From Xenoacremonium recifei (lineage: Eukaryota > Ascomycota > Sordariomycetes > Hypocreales > Nectriaceae), in contig WOFQ01000003.1 in assembly GCA_012184525.1 (NCBI GenBank), positions 1,447,417-1,511,416 on the forward strand: 64,000 bases of DNA, read 5' to 3'. Every line of letters begins with the position of its first letter. Position 1 is the first letter of the stretch. Positions 12,083-22,750 of the stretch are shown one piece after another. Under the pieces are notes generated by a model. It saw only the letters and a list, made by a program, of their open reading frames with translations, did not search any database and was not told the DNA's origin. The translations under genes were made by a program, and so were the position numbers.

Positions 12083-13108
12083 ATGGCACCACGGATACCC
12101 CGGGCCGTATCGCCCTGTCTGCGCCAATTGCGGAGGGAACAGCGCCTTTCCCAAAAGTCATGGGCTTTGGCTCTTCGAACGATATCGACCACCTCATGGC
12201 AACACTCTGCCGTCGCGTCTAGCATCCCGGCCGCCCGTACAGGCTCTGTGGACTATGCGCCTGCAACTAAGCCACCCAGCGCCCGACCGGTCGAGACGAG
12301 AAAGAGTCAACTGATTCGAACCTACACTTCGCTACTTCGAACAACGCCGTTGATACTCTTCTTCCAACACAGCAATCTTACTGCTGTAGAATGGGCAGCA
12401 GTGCGCAGAGAGCTCAAGAAGGCATTGCTAGCGGTCCCTCCGCCCAATGCCATTCCAGGGGCACAGCCGGTGGACATTACACCTCTTGTCCAGCTGCAGG
12501 TCCTCAGGACGAACATGTTGGACGTGGCTATGAAGATTGTCGAATTTTACGACCCGAGCACTGCTGCAGCTTCTAGTACAACTGCTCGATCCTCGCGAGG
12601 CCCCATCGTACACGATCTATCAGAGGCTGCCTACAATGCCATCAAGGAGGCCGAGGTGCCTGAGGATTCAGCGTACGCCCAGATCCAGCCGCTGCTGGTT
12701 GGGCCCCTGGCTGGGCTCATGATCCCAGCTGTGTCTCCCGCACACGTCGCCGCAGCACTGAGTGTGCTGGCTCCTGTGCCAGGACAGTTCCCTGCGCCCT
12801 CGCGCAAGAAGAACCCTGGTTATCATGATCCGATCTGCCAGAACGGGCTGGCCAAGCTGTTGCTCGTGGGAGGCCGAATCGAGGGCAAGATCTTTGATCA
12901 AGCCGGTATCAACTGGGTTGGCGGAATTGAAGGTGGTATGGACGGTCTGCGCGCTCAGTTGGTGGCCATGCTCCAGGGTGCTGGGCTGGGTATTACCAAT
13001 GCGCTCGAGGGTGGAAGCAGGAGTCTCTGGCTGGCTCTTGAGGGCCGCAAGGGGCAATTGGAGGACGAAGTTAAAGGGAAGGATGGAGAAGAGGCAAGCG
13101 GCCAGTAG
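12083..13108 (+). CDS. Mitochondrial large-subunit ribosomal protein uL10m (54S L11)
   Basis: A single exon of 341 residues. The Arg/Ser-rich N-terminus with few acids (RQLRREQRLSQKSWALALRTIST) is a mitochondrial targeting sequence. The middle shows the L10 fold: ETRKSQLIRTYTSLL, then a strand IL-FFQHSNLTAVEW and RRELKKAL, then the distal PLLVGPLAGL motif. The protein would sit at the base of the L7/L12 stalk of the mitoribosome. Length and layout fit the fungal 54S ribosomal protein L11 family. It shares a promoter region with RPT5 on the other strand. Confidence 0.85.
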   Translation: MAPRIPRAVSPCLRQLRREQRLSQKSWALALRTISTTSWQHSAVASSIPAARTGSVDYAPATKPPSARPVETRKSQLIRTYTSLLRTTPLILFFQHSNLTAVEWAAVRRELKKALLAVPPPNAIPGAQPVDITPLVQLQVLRTNMLDVAMKIVEFYDPSTAAASSTTARSSRGPIVHDLSEAAYNAIKEAEVPEDSAYAQIQPLLVGPLAGLMIPAVSPAHVAAALSVLAPVPGQFPAPSRKKNPGYHDPICQNGLAKLLLVGGRIEGKIFDQAGINWVGGIEGGMDGLRAQLVAMLQGAGLGITNALEGGSRSLWLALEGRKGQLEDEVKGKDGEEASGQ

Positions 13109-13801
13109 ACGAGCTTGTGGTATTATTATGTGGTGGGAGCAGCTGTATTGATAGAAGCCCTTGGCGGGCCGATTTGGATTGTACATGTATCAACAGGGCG
13201 AAGATATGCACATTGGGAGTTGGATGAGCATCAATTGATATGAACCGGTTGGCTCAAGACTGACTTGTATTCCCAAATATGTGATGTCCAATGGCTCAAT
13301 AGGAGAAAATCAACCGGGAGAACCTATTCCATGAACCTCCTCAAATAGAGCGGCTCTGCGGCGGTCGCATTGAGAGGTGCAGCATCCCCACACTTTCCAT
13401 GCCTGGCAGGAGCACCCCCCAGCATCCAGGGACCTGCTTAATGCGTCCTGACGCGTGGCGCCATCGAGCTGCTGAGCCACACTAAATCGAGACCTCAAGC
13501 TCCCTCCGCTCGCCAGTCCAGGCTCCAAGCTTGCAACTTCAGACTGCGCAATACCATCTACGATACCACTCATCCTGCCGATGGTGTTATTTCCTTCCGG
13601 AATGTCTTATCTGGAATAAACAAGAGCTGAAAACCGCTCCCTTCGGTCGCAATTATCCTCCCGCCTTCGAAAGCGCCGTCGCGAAGGGCCTCGACCTTAA
13701 ATCACCCCGATCTCGACGTTGCGATCGAATCTACAACTCCTCCAGCTCAGTTCTAGCGGCACACTTCAACAGCAGGCCCAAACCCGAAAGCTACACCCAC
13801 G
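13109..13801. other. Intergenic region
   Basis: This holds the 3' UTR of the mitoribosomal gene and the promoter and long leader of the next gene. No further gene or repeat is supported. Confidence 0.4.
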
Positions 13802-14557
13802 ATGGACTTCGCACCATATCAATCTTCGCCCCCCGAGCATTCGCGTGTTGCGTCGCCTGAGAACGTAACCTCCCCGCGACACTCCTACGAAGCTCGGAGA
13901 TCCTTCTCCCCCGTCAAGTCCCCTCCGCCGCTCCAGCACCCACAACCGCATCGAGGATGGGGAGGCTTTGACGGCCAGGCCAGCAACTGGGTTGGTGGCG
14001 TCGAGAATAATCGGGGACTGGGAGTTCAGAGCATGCCCGGCGCATATCCTGCGGCCGAGGTTAGCGAATTCGATACCAGCTTGGGGATGCGGTTAGATTA
14101 CGAGGCTTGCCTGGCATACGTCGCCTTCCCGCCGTTAGGGGCCATCATTCTTTTGATTCTGGAGAGGAATAGCGATTATGTGAGGTATGGATATCACAAA
14201 CTGGCCTTGATTCGTCGACTAAGCCTTCACGGCACTTTACTCTCTGTCTCGCAAGAGCTATGCTAACAGTAAGGGCGATAGGTTCCATGCCTGGCAGTCC
14301 GCGCTGTTGTTTACCGCCATACTGGTCTTCCATCTAATCTTCTCCTGGTCGGCATTTCTGAGCTGGGTTTTCTTCCTGGGCGACCTGTGTCTCATCGGCT
14401 TCCTTACTTTGCGCGCGTATAGAGATGCTGAGATCTTAGACAGGTATGCCGTTTACCCCAAAGCTCTTCATAAAGTCCAATGCTGACACTTTGTCTTTGT
14501 AGATTTGAAGTCCCGTTTTTTGGGAGAATAGCAAGCCGAATTCTAGACGACGAATGA
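13802..14557 (+). CDS. Small multi-pass membrane protein, DUF4870-like
   Basis: Three exons, 13802..14184, 14282..14443, 14503..14557, give 199 residues. The first ~95 residues are Ser/Pro-rich and disordered. Three hydrophobic segments follow: LAYVAFPPLGAIILLIL, then after the conserved RNSDYVRFHAWQS turn, ALLFTAILVFHLIFSW and WVFFLGDLCLIGFLTL. The FHA(W/R)Q motif between helices 1 and 2 is typical of the DUF4870 (Tic20-like/UPF0132) family. The function is unknown; it should be an integral membrane protein. The C-terminus is FEVPFFGRIASRILDDE. Both introns are required to join the frames across the helix-1/helix-2 boundary. Confidence 0.8.
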
Positions 14558-14917
14558 TCGGCCAGGACTTTAATGTATCGCAAGAATACTGAGACTTGGC
14601 CAAGTTCGCGATTTCTCTGACCGGCCTGTACTTATTTAATTTAGCATGAAATACCCTATCTGCCCTAATGAAAATTACCTTATAAGCTTTCGTCATATAA
14701 ATTCTTTAAGACCATGAGGTGTTACTCTCATTCAGACACCGCACACTGGTATTCAACTATTGGTGCTCCATATGGGTTTTCGCTCCCTATCGCTATGCTG
14801 TTCATCATTGACCTTGACGTGCCTCTCCCAGCCCCTAAAATCCAGTGACCGCCACCTTTCAGAATGACATGATAATAATCCAGTTGCATCTTTCCTGATA
14901 TTCTAATTCAAAAATGT
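14558..14917. other. Convergent 3' region
   Basis: The 3' ends of the DUF4870-like gene and TRL1 meet here. The sequence is somewhat AT-rich, consistent with polyadenylation signals. Nothing else is seen. Confidence 0.4.
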
Positions 14918-17376
14918 TCACCTGGACTGAACCCCCGCGACAATTCCACTGAGTCGCGGTTTCTCCTCGAAAACAACCTCGCTGATCATGGTCTCGTCGC
15001 CGCTACCAACTTCCAACCATTTTGAAAGCAAATCGTTGCTCTCCTTTGGCTTGACGCCATCATCACGGGTTCCAACCGTGATATGAGCCACCCGGTTTAA
15101 ACAATGCCACTTGTCTTCGTCGTCGATGAGGCGGACCACAATCGCCATGATACGGTCATCAAAAACCACCTGCTGGTGTTTAGTAAATGAAACTGAAAAG
15201 ATCGAGACAAGAGAGTGCTTACCCTTTCAAGCAGGACATCACATTCTCCAAGCTTTCCGTCAGGGCTACCCGACTCGAGGGCTTCATTATGCAGTGCGGT
15301 GTAATTCTGCCAGATGTCCGGGAACTCTTTGGAGGCGGCTCGATGCATCAGAGTGACATGAAACTTGGGTTGAATTCGCCGGGTTTGCTTGAGTTGCATG
15401 TAGAAGCGAGACGTCTGAGATGTGGTTCCAGAAAAGGCCTTCTCCAGAGCAGCATTGATTGCCTTTGTATCCACCTTTACTGCCACATATTCCAATGGTT
15501 TCTTCTTGGCGGCCTTCTGTTGCTGTTGCTTATTACCCTTCTCCGGTCTGCTGCGATCTGGAATGTCGTGTTTGAAATCGGGTCTATAGCCCAGGGCCGC
15601 CTCAATGGCAGATTGCAGTTCATCGGGCCCGGGCATCTCCTTGACGAAATTTGGAAAGACTTTGTGCAGTTCCTTAACTACCGTTTCGAGATTCTGGAGG
15701 CTCTCAACTGTTGGGTCCAGGTCGATGACCACATCGAAGCCCGAATCAGGTAGAGAGTGCGGGTTGAGTGGCTCGTAACGGTTGATGAATCCCTCCATGA
15801 CCCCGATAAATTTGTTCTTATCGGTTGCGGCGTGGATGGTCTGATGGTTGTCACCTCGGTCCAAAACACGCTGTTGGGTTATCCGTCGAATTTCGTCAAT
15901 ATTCTCCTCGTCATGTTTAAAGTTGAGAGCCACTAGCTTGGCGGTAGCATGTTGTAACCTCACGTCGGTGATGAACTGTTTCCTCTCGTGCCGTTGCGCG
16001 TTGTTTCGATCCGCAATCACACCGTTGTGATCGTTAAGCTCGTCCAAGACGGCCTTTGTAAACCGAGGCGGTCGGCCTTTACCTGAGATATTGTCGTTTT
16101 GTACGTGACCCCAGCCAAAGAGATGTGTCAACGCCAGCGCGATAGTGGTCTTGCCACAGCCGATGGTTGCAATAGGGCAGAGAATAACATCCCGCGTAAC
16201 TTCCGTCATGACCGGACCATCGAACTCGTCCATATTAGCGGCATCGGCGCCTCGAAGGTTCTTGAAGGCCAAGAAGTCATCGCGTAGAGCAATGATTCCA
16301 TGATTCTGGTTGTACTGTTTGGCGAGCTCGGGGTCTACAGCAAGACGTCTCCGAGCGTATAGCAGGTACTCCTCTGTGATTTTGATGTGCTTTCTGTACT
16401 TGGGCTGCTTCCCCGAGATGAGGGCCTTTGTGCATTCTCGCCATTGTCGATACATGAGATACGGCTCTTCAAACTTGTATTTGAAGAACCAATCGTGATA
16501 TGGTAATTTCTCCGGGTCGTGTGTCATTCGACACCGGATGACGAAACCTTCGACGTCACGTCCATCGTAGGCCCCGGTTTCTGCGGCATCTTCGAGGAAC
16601 TTCTTGACTTGCTGAATATCGTTCATGACTATCAGGCCCGTTTTGCGGAATCCCCACTGCTCGGCAAACTGTTGGACAAAGTTGCTAGGGTAGGTCGCGA
16701 ACTCGGGCACGTTGAGGTTGATTCCATGCAGGTACAAGCCAGCCTCTTCGGGACCATATGCAAGGATATGCTCCTCGAAGCTATCGTCGCATAACTCGGC
16801 GACCGCGGTGACGTTCCGCTTGCGAAGCTCTCTCGCAAGATCAGCCTTGGACTTGCCCATGGCAGCCAGTTGCTGTTCGAGGCGAACCTCGCCCGCGGCG
16901 GCGTGGCTGACCTGTATATCTGAACGATCGCCAGTGGAGTGCTTGCTGCAGACCAGTAGAGTATCATCTTCAAGACCGGCGATGAAGATGATGCAGCCAT
17001 TCTCCTTGAGGGTCAATTCGTAGGGGCCTTGGGTCCGAGATTCTATCTTGTCCCACTTGGTCTCATGAACCTCGTCGACATTGAAGAACTTATCGTACCC
17101 TCTGACAGCAATTTCGGGCTCGTTCCGGCGTGTCTTTGTGGTGAAGAGTCCGCGTGCGTAAGTGGGCAAATCGCGACGTTTGTAGTCCCAGTCCTGCATC
17201 CTCCAGGACTGGACTTGGATCCCATCAGCTGAGTCCTTGACATCGAATATCGCCTTGCGAACGGAGAAGCCACCACGGCGCTTCTCCTTGGATGCTTTCT
17301 CGAGGCTAGAGATCAAGTGTGCAATTTGCTGAACATCTTGAGGGATGTAGGGCGGGTTAGTGGCGCCAGAAGCCAT
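14918..17376 (-). CDS. TRL1: Fungal tRNA ligase Trl1
   Basis: Two exons on the minus strand, 17376..15223 and 15169..14918, give 801 residues (yeast Trl1 is 827). The enzyme heals and seals tRNA exons after intron excision and joins HAC1-type mRNA in the unfolded protein response. The N-terminal adenylyltransferase has the nucleotide lysine in KENG (K124), EGFVIR near 276 and FFKYKF near 297-302. The polynucleotide kinase domain begins with the P-loop GCGKTT at 406-411. The cyclic phosphodiesterase domain carries two H-x-T motifs: HVT in exon 1 and HIT in exon 2, so the intron separates its two catalytic histidines. The start is the first ATG (MASGATNPP); the open frame extends further upstream only via a TTG. 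Confidence 0.95.
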
Positions 17377-18465
17377 GCCTGGCAGCGACGCGCCTGAGGG
17401 CTGCAACTTGCAGGAGTTTGACAAGGTGATCGGTTTCGAGAGCAGGTTGGTGAGAGTCTGGGAGCAACAAAGGGGGAAGCGTCTCGCCGTGATGAAGGAT
17501 TGCGATGGTGTTCGGAGCCAAAGTAGCTCAGGAGGTGTGATGAAGCAGGCTAGCCAAAACCCGAAGATGCAATGGGGTAAGAGAAGAGCTGTTGGATGCT
17601 CTGCAAAGAACTGGTGGGAGTAGGTTTCCTTCCGAGTGAGATGAACGAGGTCCCTTTATAAGTCCTGTCTCGGAGGTCCTTCTTGCGCGGGACAGAACTT
17701 GGAAGTCATGGGCATGGGTAATAGTTCAGGCAACCTTGAAAGGCGGAAGGTGGGGTATCGTACCTAGGGCAGAGAAAAATGTGCCTTACAGCACCGCCTC
17801 AGGCCACACAGCGCCTGTAACTTCACTCACGGATCACACTAGTCGCAGTGACTCAGACGGGGAGACGAGATGCCCCAGACCTAGGGACTGTAAGACAGTC
17901 AGGTATTACAGAAGAACTGCGAGTGACGGTTCTTTTGCCTCGATTCAATTGTGATTAGGCTACTCCCGTGTCGTAGATAATCTGGCTACTTGGGCGGTTG
18001 GGCTGATCCAAGCAGTACCTACCCATATCTCGTCGAGCACGATGATGTAAGGTTTGGTAACATATCTAAGCTAAACTTTCAGCTTTGGCCTTACCTGGAA
18101 TCTTGAGCTCGCCTTCAGCCTCGATGGGTCATACCGCGTGTACCTGGATATTGATCGGTTGAATTATCTGAGTCAGAAGCCGGATCGTCTCAGGCATAGC
18201 CTTCCATCAGTTCAGGGCCAGTGAGGCGCAACCCAGGCCTGTAAGCTCCAGGCTCTAACGCACCTGCCCCGCCAAATCATTGACCCCTCCCCCATGAAAA
18301 AAAGCCCAAGGTCTCCATAGCAAAAAATTGTCCCCTCATCAGCTACAGCTTCCAGAAGGCCAACTTCCTCACACCGGCTTCAAGCTCTCGAAGACCTCGC
18401 ATTCTCGCGTCCAGAACTTACAGCCCATTAAATCAAGGCTCTTTTGTCCTGCTGCCTCCGCGAAA
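17377..18465. other. Divergent intergenic region TRL1 / ankyrin gene
   Basis: A 1.1-kb region holding both promoters. CCCCT motifs (stress-element-like, AGGGG on the other strand) occur near 18286 and 18333. No gene, tRNA or repeat is supported. Confidence 0.35.
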
Positions 18466-19122
18466 ATGGCACCCGCCCCCAACCCCTACCTCCTGGCAGC
18501 CGACAACAACCCCGCCTTGCTACCTCTACTTCGCGAAAATCCGTCCCTGGCTTCGTCCCAAGACGAGCACGGCTACTCCCTCGTACATGCAGCTGCGAGC
18601 TACAACCACCTGGACCTTTTGCGCGCTCTCATCAACGAGTTTCACGTCGACGTCAATCTGAAGGACGAGGACGACGAGACAGCTTTGTTTGTTGTCGAGA
18701 CCGAGGATGCTGCCAAGGTCTTGGTTGAGCTAGGAGCAGATATTCGACATGTAGGGTCGGAGGGCTTGACTGCGAGAGAGAAGATCGAGGCTGAAGCCGA
18801 TTTCCCGGCCGTTGCTGCATACCTGACTCGAATCGAGGCCGCGCAGCAGAATGCTGAGATTGAAGCTACCGCCGCTGCCGCCATGCCTGAGGTCCTTCCA
18901 CCTGCTCCAGAGGGCATGTCTGTCACCGTGGGAATGATGGATCAAACGGAAGATGTCCCTGCCGAAATTGACCCCGAATTTCGAAGCCGTATCGAGGAGC
19001 TTGCCCAGCGAGACGATTTCAACACCCCTCAAGGTCAGGCTGATCTTCGTAAGCTTGTTGAAGACGCACTTCTGGATCAAGGGCTCGGCGAGGAGAGGAA
19101 TGTGCGAGCCAAGCAAGCGTAG
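18466..19122 (+). CDS. Ankyrin-repeat protein, YCR051W-like
   Basis: A single exon of 218 residues, close to the 222 of the yeast YCR051W protein, which has the same layout. Residues ~10-110 hold two to three ankyrin repeats (DEHGYSLVHAAASYNHLDLLRALI, then DEDDETALFVVETEDAAKVLVELGAD). A long acidic/Ala-rich helical region follows, then a C-terminal segment RIEELAQRDDF...QADLRKLVEDAL. Ankyrin repeats bind proteins; the partner and role are unknown. The ATG at 18466 is chosen because the upstream open frame begins only with TTG. The stop lies 7 bases from the stop of the convergent RPP40 gene. Confidence 0.82.
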   Translation: MAPAPNPYLLAADNNPALLPLLRENPSLASSQDEHGYSLVHAAASYNHLDLLRALINEFHVDVNLKDEDDETALFVVETEDAAKVLVELGADIRHVGSEGLTAREKIEAEADFPAVAAYLTRIEAAQQNAEIEATAAAAMPEVLPPAPEGMSVTVGMMDQTEDVPAEIDPEFRSRIEELAQRDDFNTPQGQADLRKLVEDALLDQGLGEERNVRAKQA

Positions 19123-19129
19123 GAGACAC

Positions 19130-20489
19130 TCAGTTCGAATTTCTAGTCTCCCACATCAGATATCGTTCTGCAGCATGAGGCGGTCGCAAAACCGAAATTT
19201 CGTCGCCGCTTCCGATCACGTTCGTCGAGAAGCAGCTAGAACTGAGCGAGAACCATGAGTCTGAGGGGCATGCCACGACTGTCTCGGCGAGGAGCTTCCG
19301 GAGCCAATTTTTGGATAGGAATCCTTGCCAGCTCAGCTTGGCCAGGGCAATCTCTTCCCTTGTTTCTGCCTCTACATCCCCTGGGACCCGGTATCTAGAA
19401 AGATAGGGGTCAATGTCGTCTTTAGCCTCTATGCGAGGACTCCGAAGCCGGACCAGCGATAACCATTCATAAGTCTCAGTCGCCACTTCTTCGAGGGCCT
19501 CTCGATCTCCCGAGGCGAGGATTTCTGGTGGTATATCGAGGGAGATCTGAACAGCGGAAAGGTCCTTGGAAATGCCGGGCGCTGACGTGAGCCTGGTTGC
19601 GAAGTGTTTCAACAGAGGTGCTTGTTCCAATGCTAAATCGACACAAGTCCTGGTTTAGTGCTGCTTTTTAGAAATGACGAGAAGCACTTACGAGATTCTC
19701 CTGCGTTGCAGAAAAGCCATCTCATAGGTTGGTTCAAGACGTTCTTCGCAGCATAGACCAATCGATCAAACCCCCTCTTCCCATGGAGCATTGAATCACT
19801 CCTCAGATTGAAGGAGACAACTACATTCGAAGTTAGTCAGAATTCATAATCAATAATGACATGGATATGCACATACTCCATCGAGGCTTCATGCCTCTGG
19901 CTCCCTTGGACCCAAATGGTTTACCAACAAGTCCTGCCCGTTCATACGTCTCTTTATCGAGATACATCGTAAGCATTCCTATCGTAACTTAGCTGAGAAA
20001 CAGATTATTGTTTGAAATATGCACTACCTTCTCGTAAAGTGAACAAAGTTCCAATTGTAGTCTGTCCTTCGGAGAGCATGAGCACGTTGCCTAGATCTGG
20101 GTTAGCAGAGGGTATGCCATCTAGAAATGGGTCGCAGTTTTATGGACTACCTCTCTTGATATATTCGGTGAAAAATTCACCAGATAGTACATCTGCCAAA
20201 GTCATGTTCACTTTGAAGTACTCGGGCTGCGTACGGTCTTCGCACAGCTTCTGATGTATGGTCTCGTAAATAGCAGCCGGGAAAATCAAGTCCACCTGAA
20301 GCGATATTAGTCGAATGGTATATAATTCAATGTAGAGTTTTCAACCTTGTGCACGAAGTCCTGGTTATTGATCATGGTCCATGGCTTTCCCTTTGTCGGG
20401 AGTTGGTTCGAGTCTACATGGCCCATGGTGCCGCATGTGAAGAAGCATTTGGGCCTCTGATAGACGGCAGGGTCAGGGAAAAGAACCAT
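19130..20489 (-). CDS. RPP40: RNase P/MRP subunit Rpp40
   Basis: Six exons on the minus strand: 20489..20346, 20295..20151, 20090..20028, 19978..19877, 19820..19692, 19632..19130, giving 361 residues (human RPP40 is 363). The family is a protein subunit of RNase P, which removes tRNA 5' leaders, and of RNase MRP. Family landmarks are the VDLIFPAAIY strand, the FFTEYIKRG block, and MYLDKETYERAGLVGKP, which closely resembles the LSLDKDTYEETGLQG block of human RPP40. Then come MKPRWIVSFNLRS and a C-terminal domain with the helix YEWLSLVRL. All five introns keep phase and most have good branch points; the first donor (GTTGAA) is weak. Assignment rests on remembered family motifs. Confidence 0.85.
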
Positions 20490-20950
20490 TGTGGATTGGC
20501 GAAGGCGATTTGGAGCCTTGGTTCACCCCAAATAATCAAGCAGAGTTGGCTACTCGATCTCTTCCTCTTTTTATTATAAGAAACGTCGAATTCAATAACG
20601 CGTTTGGTGGTAGAAACTCGGATGATGGAGGTCTAAGGTGATGGAGATGACTGCGCGCAGCTAAGATTTCCACCCGTACCTTCTCGCGGGGTTTCATCGG
20701 CGAATTTTCTTGCGCCTGTTAAAACTCCATCCAGCAACTACACGGCCATTTATGGCTACAAAACATCACTGAACCCCTTCGTTTGCAATTTGAGAGACTC
20801 CGTATTTTCTTCCGGGAGTCTCGGAACAAATCGCCTGTAACTGACGATCTGCCCTTCGCGAGGGAGGACGCCCAAGTCCCGCGCTGTATGGTTCTCGAAG
20901 GGAACTTGTTGACTTGTCTTCCTACATTTTGTACTAAACAGACGCTCAAG
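20490..20950. promoter_or_regulatory. Divergent promoter RPP40 / TRM11
   Basis: A 461-base region shared by two tRNA-maturation genes transcribed in opposite directions, which would allow co-regulation. No specific site is assigned. Confidence 0.4.
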
Positions 20951-22441
20951 ATGGAGTTCCTAATAAAATTTGCTCAAGTCCATGAGACCTTCCGGCTACC
21001 TGAAATCAAGGCCCTGGCCCTAGTCGAGGGGTTGGATATGGAAATCATCGAGTATAGCCTGGATGTAAGTCCGCTCCCCCAATATCTCAAACCACTCGGC
21101 GTTCTCACGTGGCCAGTCTCCATTCTGTATCCTCCGATTGCCCTCAGCAGAAGACGCTATCCGTCTTGTTCGGAGATCTATTCTAGTACAGAGTGTTCAT
21201 GAACTCTGGGGTACTGGGAGCACTCTGGAGGCAACCCACGAATCAGTCAGAGAAAGAACGCCTCATCTCTGGCCAGGGTACAAGACTTCATCTTTCAAAT
21301 TCGTTGTCGATCCATATCAAGGGACTCGGTCCAATTCTAAAAGGCTGGAGCTTATCAATTCGTTCCGATTTCTTGGCTTCGAAGGCCCGATCAGAATGTC
21401 AAACCCTGATCAAACATTCACCATCTTTGAACTTTGGCCGTTCAACAGTGTGCCTCTGGGGCTGGAGTACCCAAAAACAACATACCTCGGAAGATATTTG
21501 GCAACATCTTCGCGAGATCTTGTCATAAAGCTGGACCTGAAGAAACGAGGATACATTTCCACCACAAGTATGGACTCTGAACTTGCATTGGTCACCGCAA
21601 ACATTGCCCTCGCAGCCCCTGGAAAATTATTCTACGACCCTTTCGTTGGAACTGGGTCTTTCCCTCTTGCCTGTGCAGAGTTTGGCGCCTTGGCTTTCGG
21701 AAGTGATATTGATGGTCGCAGTATAAGAGGCGAGGGTGGGAAGAAGAGCTTGTACGGGAATTTCGAGCAATACGGACTCAAGGCCGGTCTAGGGGACGTA
21801 TTTGCCGCCGACTTAACAAACACTCCCATCAGGAGACACCAAAGAACATGGGACGGGATTGTCTGCGACCCGCCGTATGGTGTACGTGAAGGCCTCAGGG
21901 TGCTTGGCTGTCGAGACCCTGAGAAGACGCCATGGCTTATTGAGGCTGGAAAGAAGAAGGGAATGTTGGTCACCCTGAACCCTACCCTGTGTTTCTACGG
22001 CTAATCAGCATAGGGACCCTGACTACGTTCCTCCTAAGAAGCCATATGGCTTCCTGGCCATGCTTGACGATATCCTCGTCTTCGCTTCCGAAACTCTCGT
22101 CGACAATGGCAGGCTATCCTTTTGGATGCCCACGGCCAACGACGAGGAACAGGAGATCGCGACCCCAACCCATCCATGCCTTGAAGTGGTAGACGTGTGT
22201 GTGCAGCCGTTTAACAAATGTAAGCCGGCAATGAGACTTATACCACCAAGGGATTACCATACTAATTGCAACAGGGTCGAGGAGGTTGATCACATATGAA
22301 CGGATACCTGATGAGCAGGTGTCTGCCTCGGCGCTGGCAACCTACACTGCACGAAAGCAGACCTCAGCCAGCGGGACATCAGTCGATGACTTGAACCCGT
22401 TCCGACGTGGATATTTCAAGAAGTTTGAGGCTGACGAATAA
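20951..22441 (+). CDS. TRM11: tRNA (guanine-N2)-methyltransferase Trm11
   Basis: Exons 20951..21064, 21117..21964, 22014..22219, 22275..22441 give 444 residues (yeast Trm11 is 433). With Trm112 it makes m2G at position 10 of many tRNAs. The N-terminal substrate-binding domain reads MEFLIKFAQVHETFRLPEI then the AEDAIRLVRRSILVQSVHELWG block. The Rossmann methyltransferase has the AdoMet loop YDPFVGTGSF, GSDIDGR, and the N-methyltransferase motif DPPYG. The third donor is uncertain: GTTGGT at 21965 with TAG at 22013 fits branch-point spacing and gives KKGMDPDYVPPKKP, while GTCACC with the earlier CAG would give KKGMLHRDPDY. Start and remaining junctions are firm. Confidence 0.92.
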
Positions 22442-22750
22442 AGCACATGTACAGGAATGCCCCCCTTCCAATCTTCTTCAAATGATGTAACGCTGCCAAC
22501 AGACTTGCAACGTCTGGTAAATAACTGCCGTCCGCTTTGCCGTCCGCTTAAATCCCCAGGATATATCGTCCAACGCTATCGTACCCATTCCAAATTCCCA
22601 TCTATGAGTTGTGTATCGAACCTACTGGTCGATTGAGCCTTACATAACAAGGCGCACGGCGTTCCTCCTTTACTATTAGCAGCTAGGATTCCCATTTAGA
22701 TGTAGGAAAACAAGAGCCAAATCGTGCCATTTTCCCGCTTCACCGCCACA
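22442..22750. other. Convergent 3' region
   Basis: About 309 bases between the stop codons of TRM11 and GID4. Only 3' UTR sequence is expected; nothing else is seen. Confidence 0.4.

Noticed and set aside
17377..17424. A 16-residue N-terminal extension of the tRNA ligase
   Set aside because: It would start with TTG; the first ATG (17376) matches expected length.
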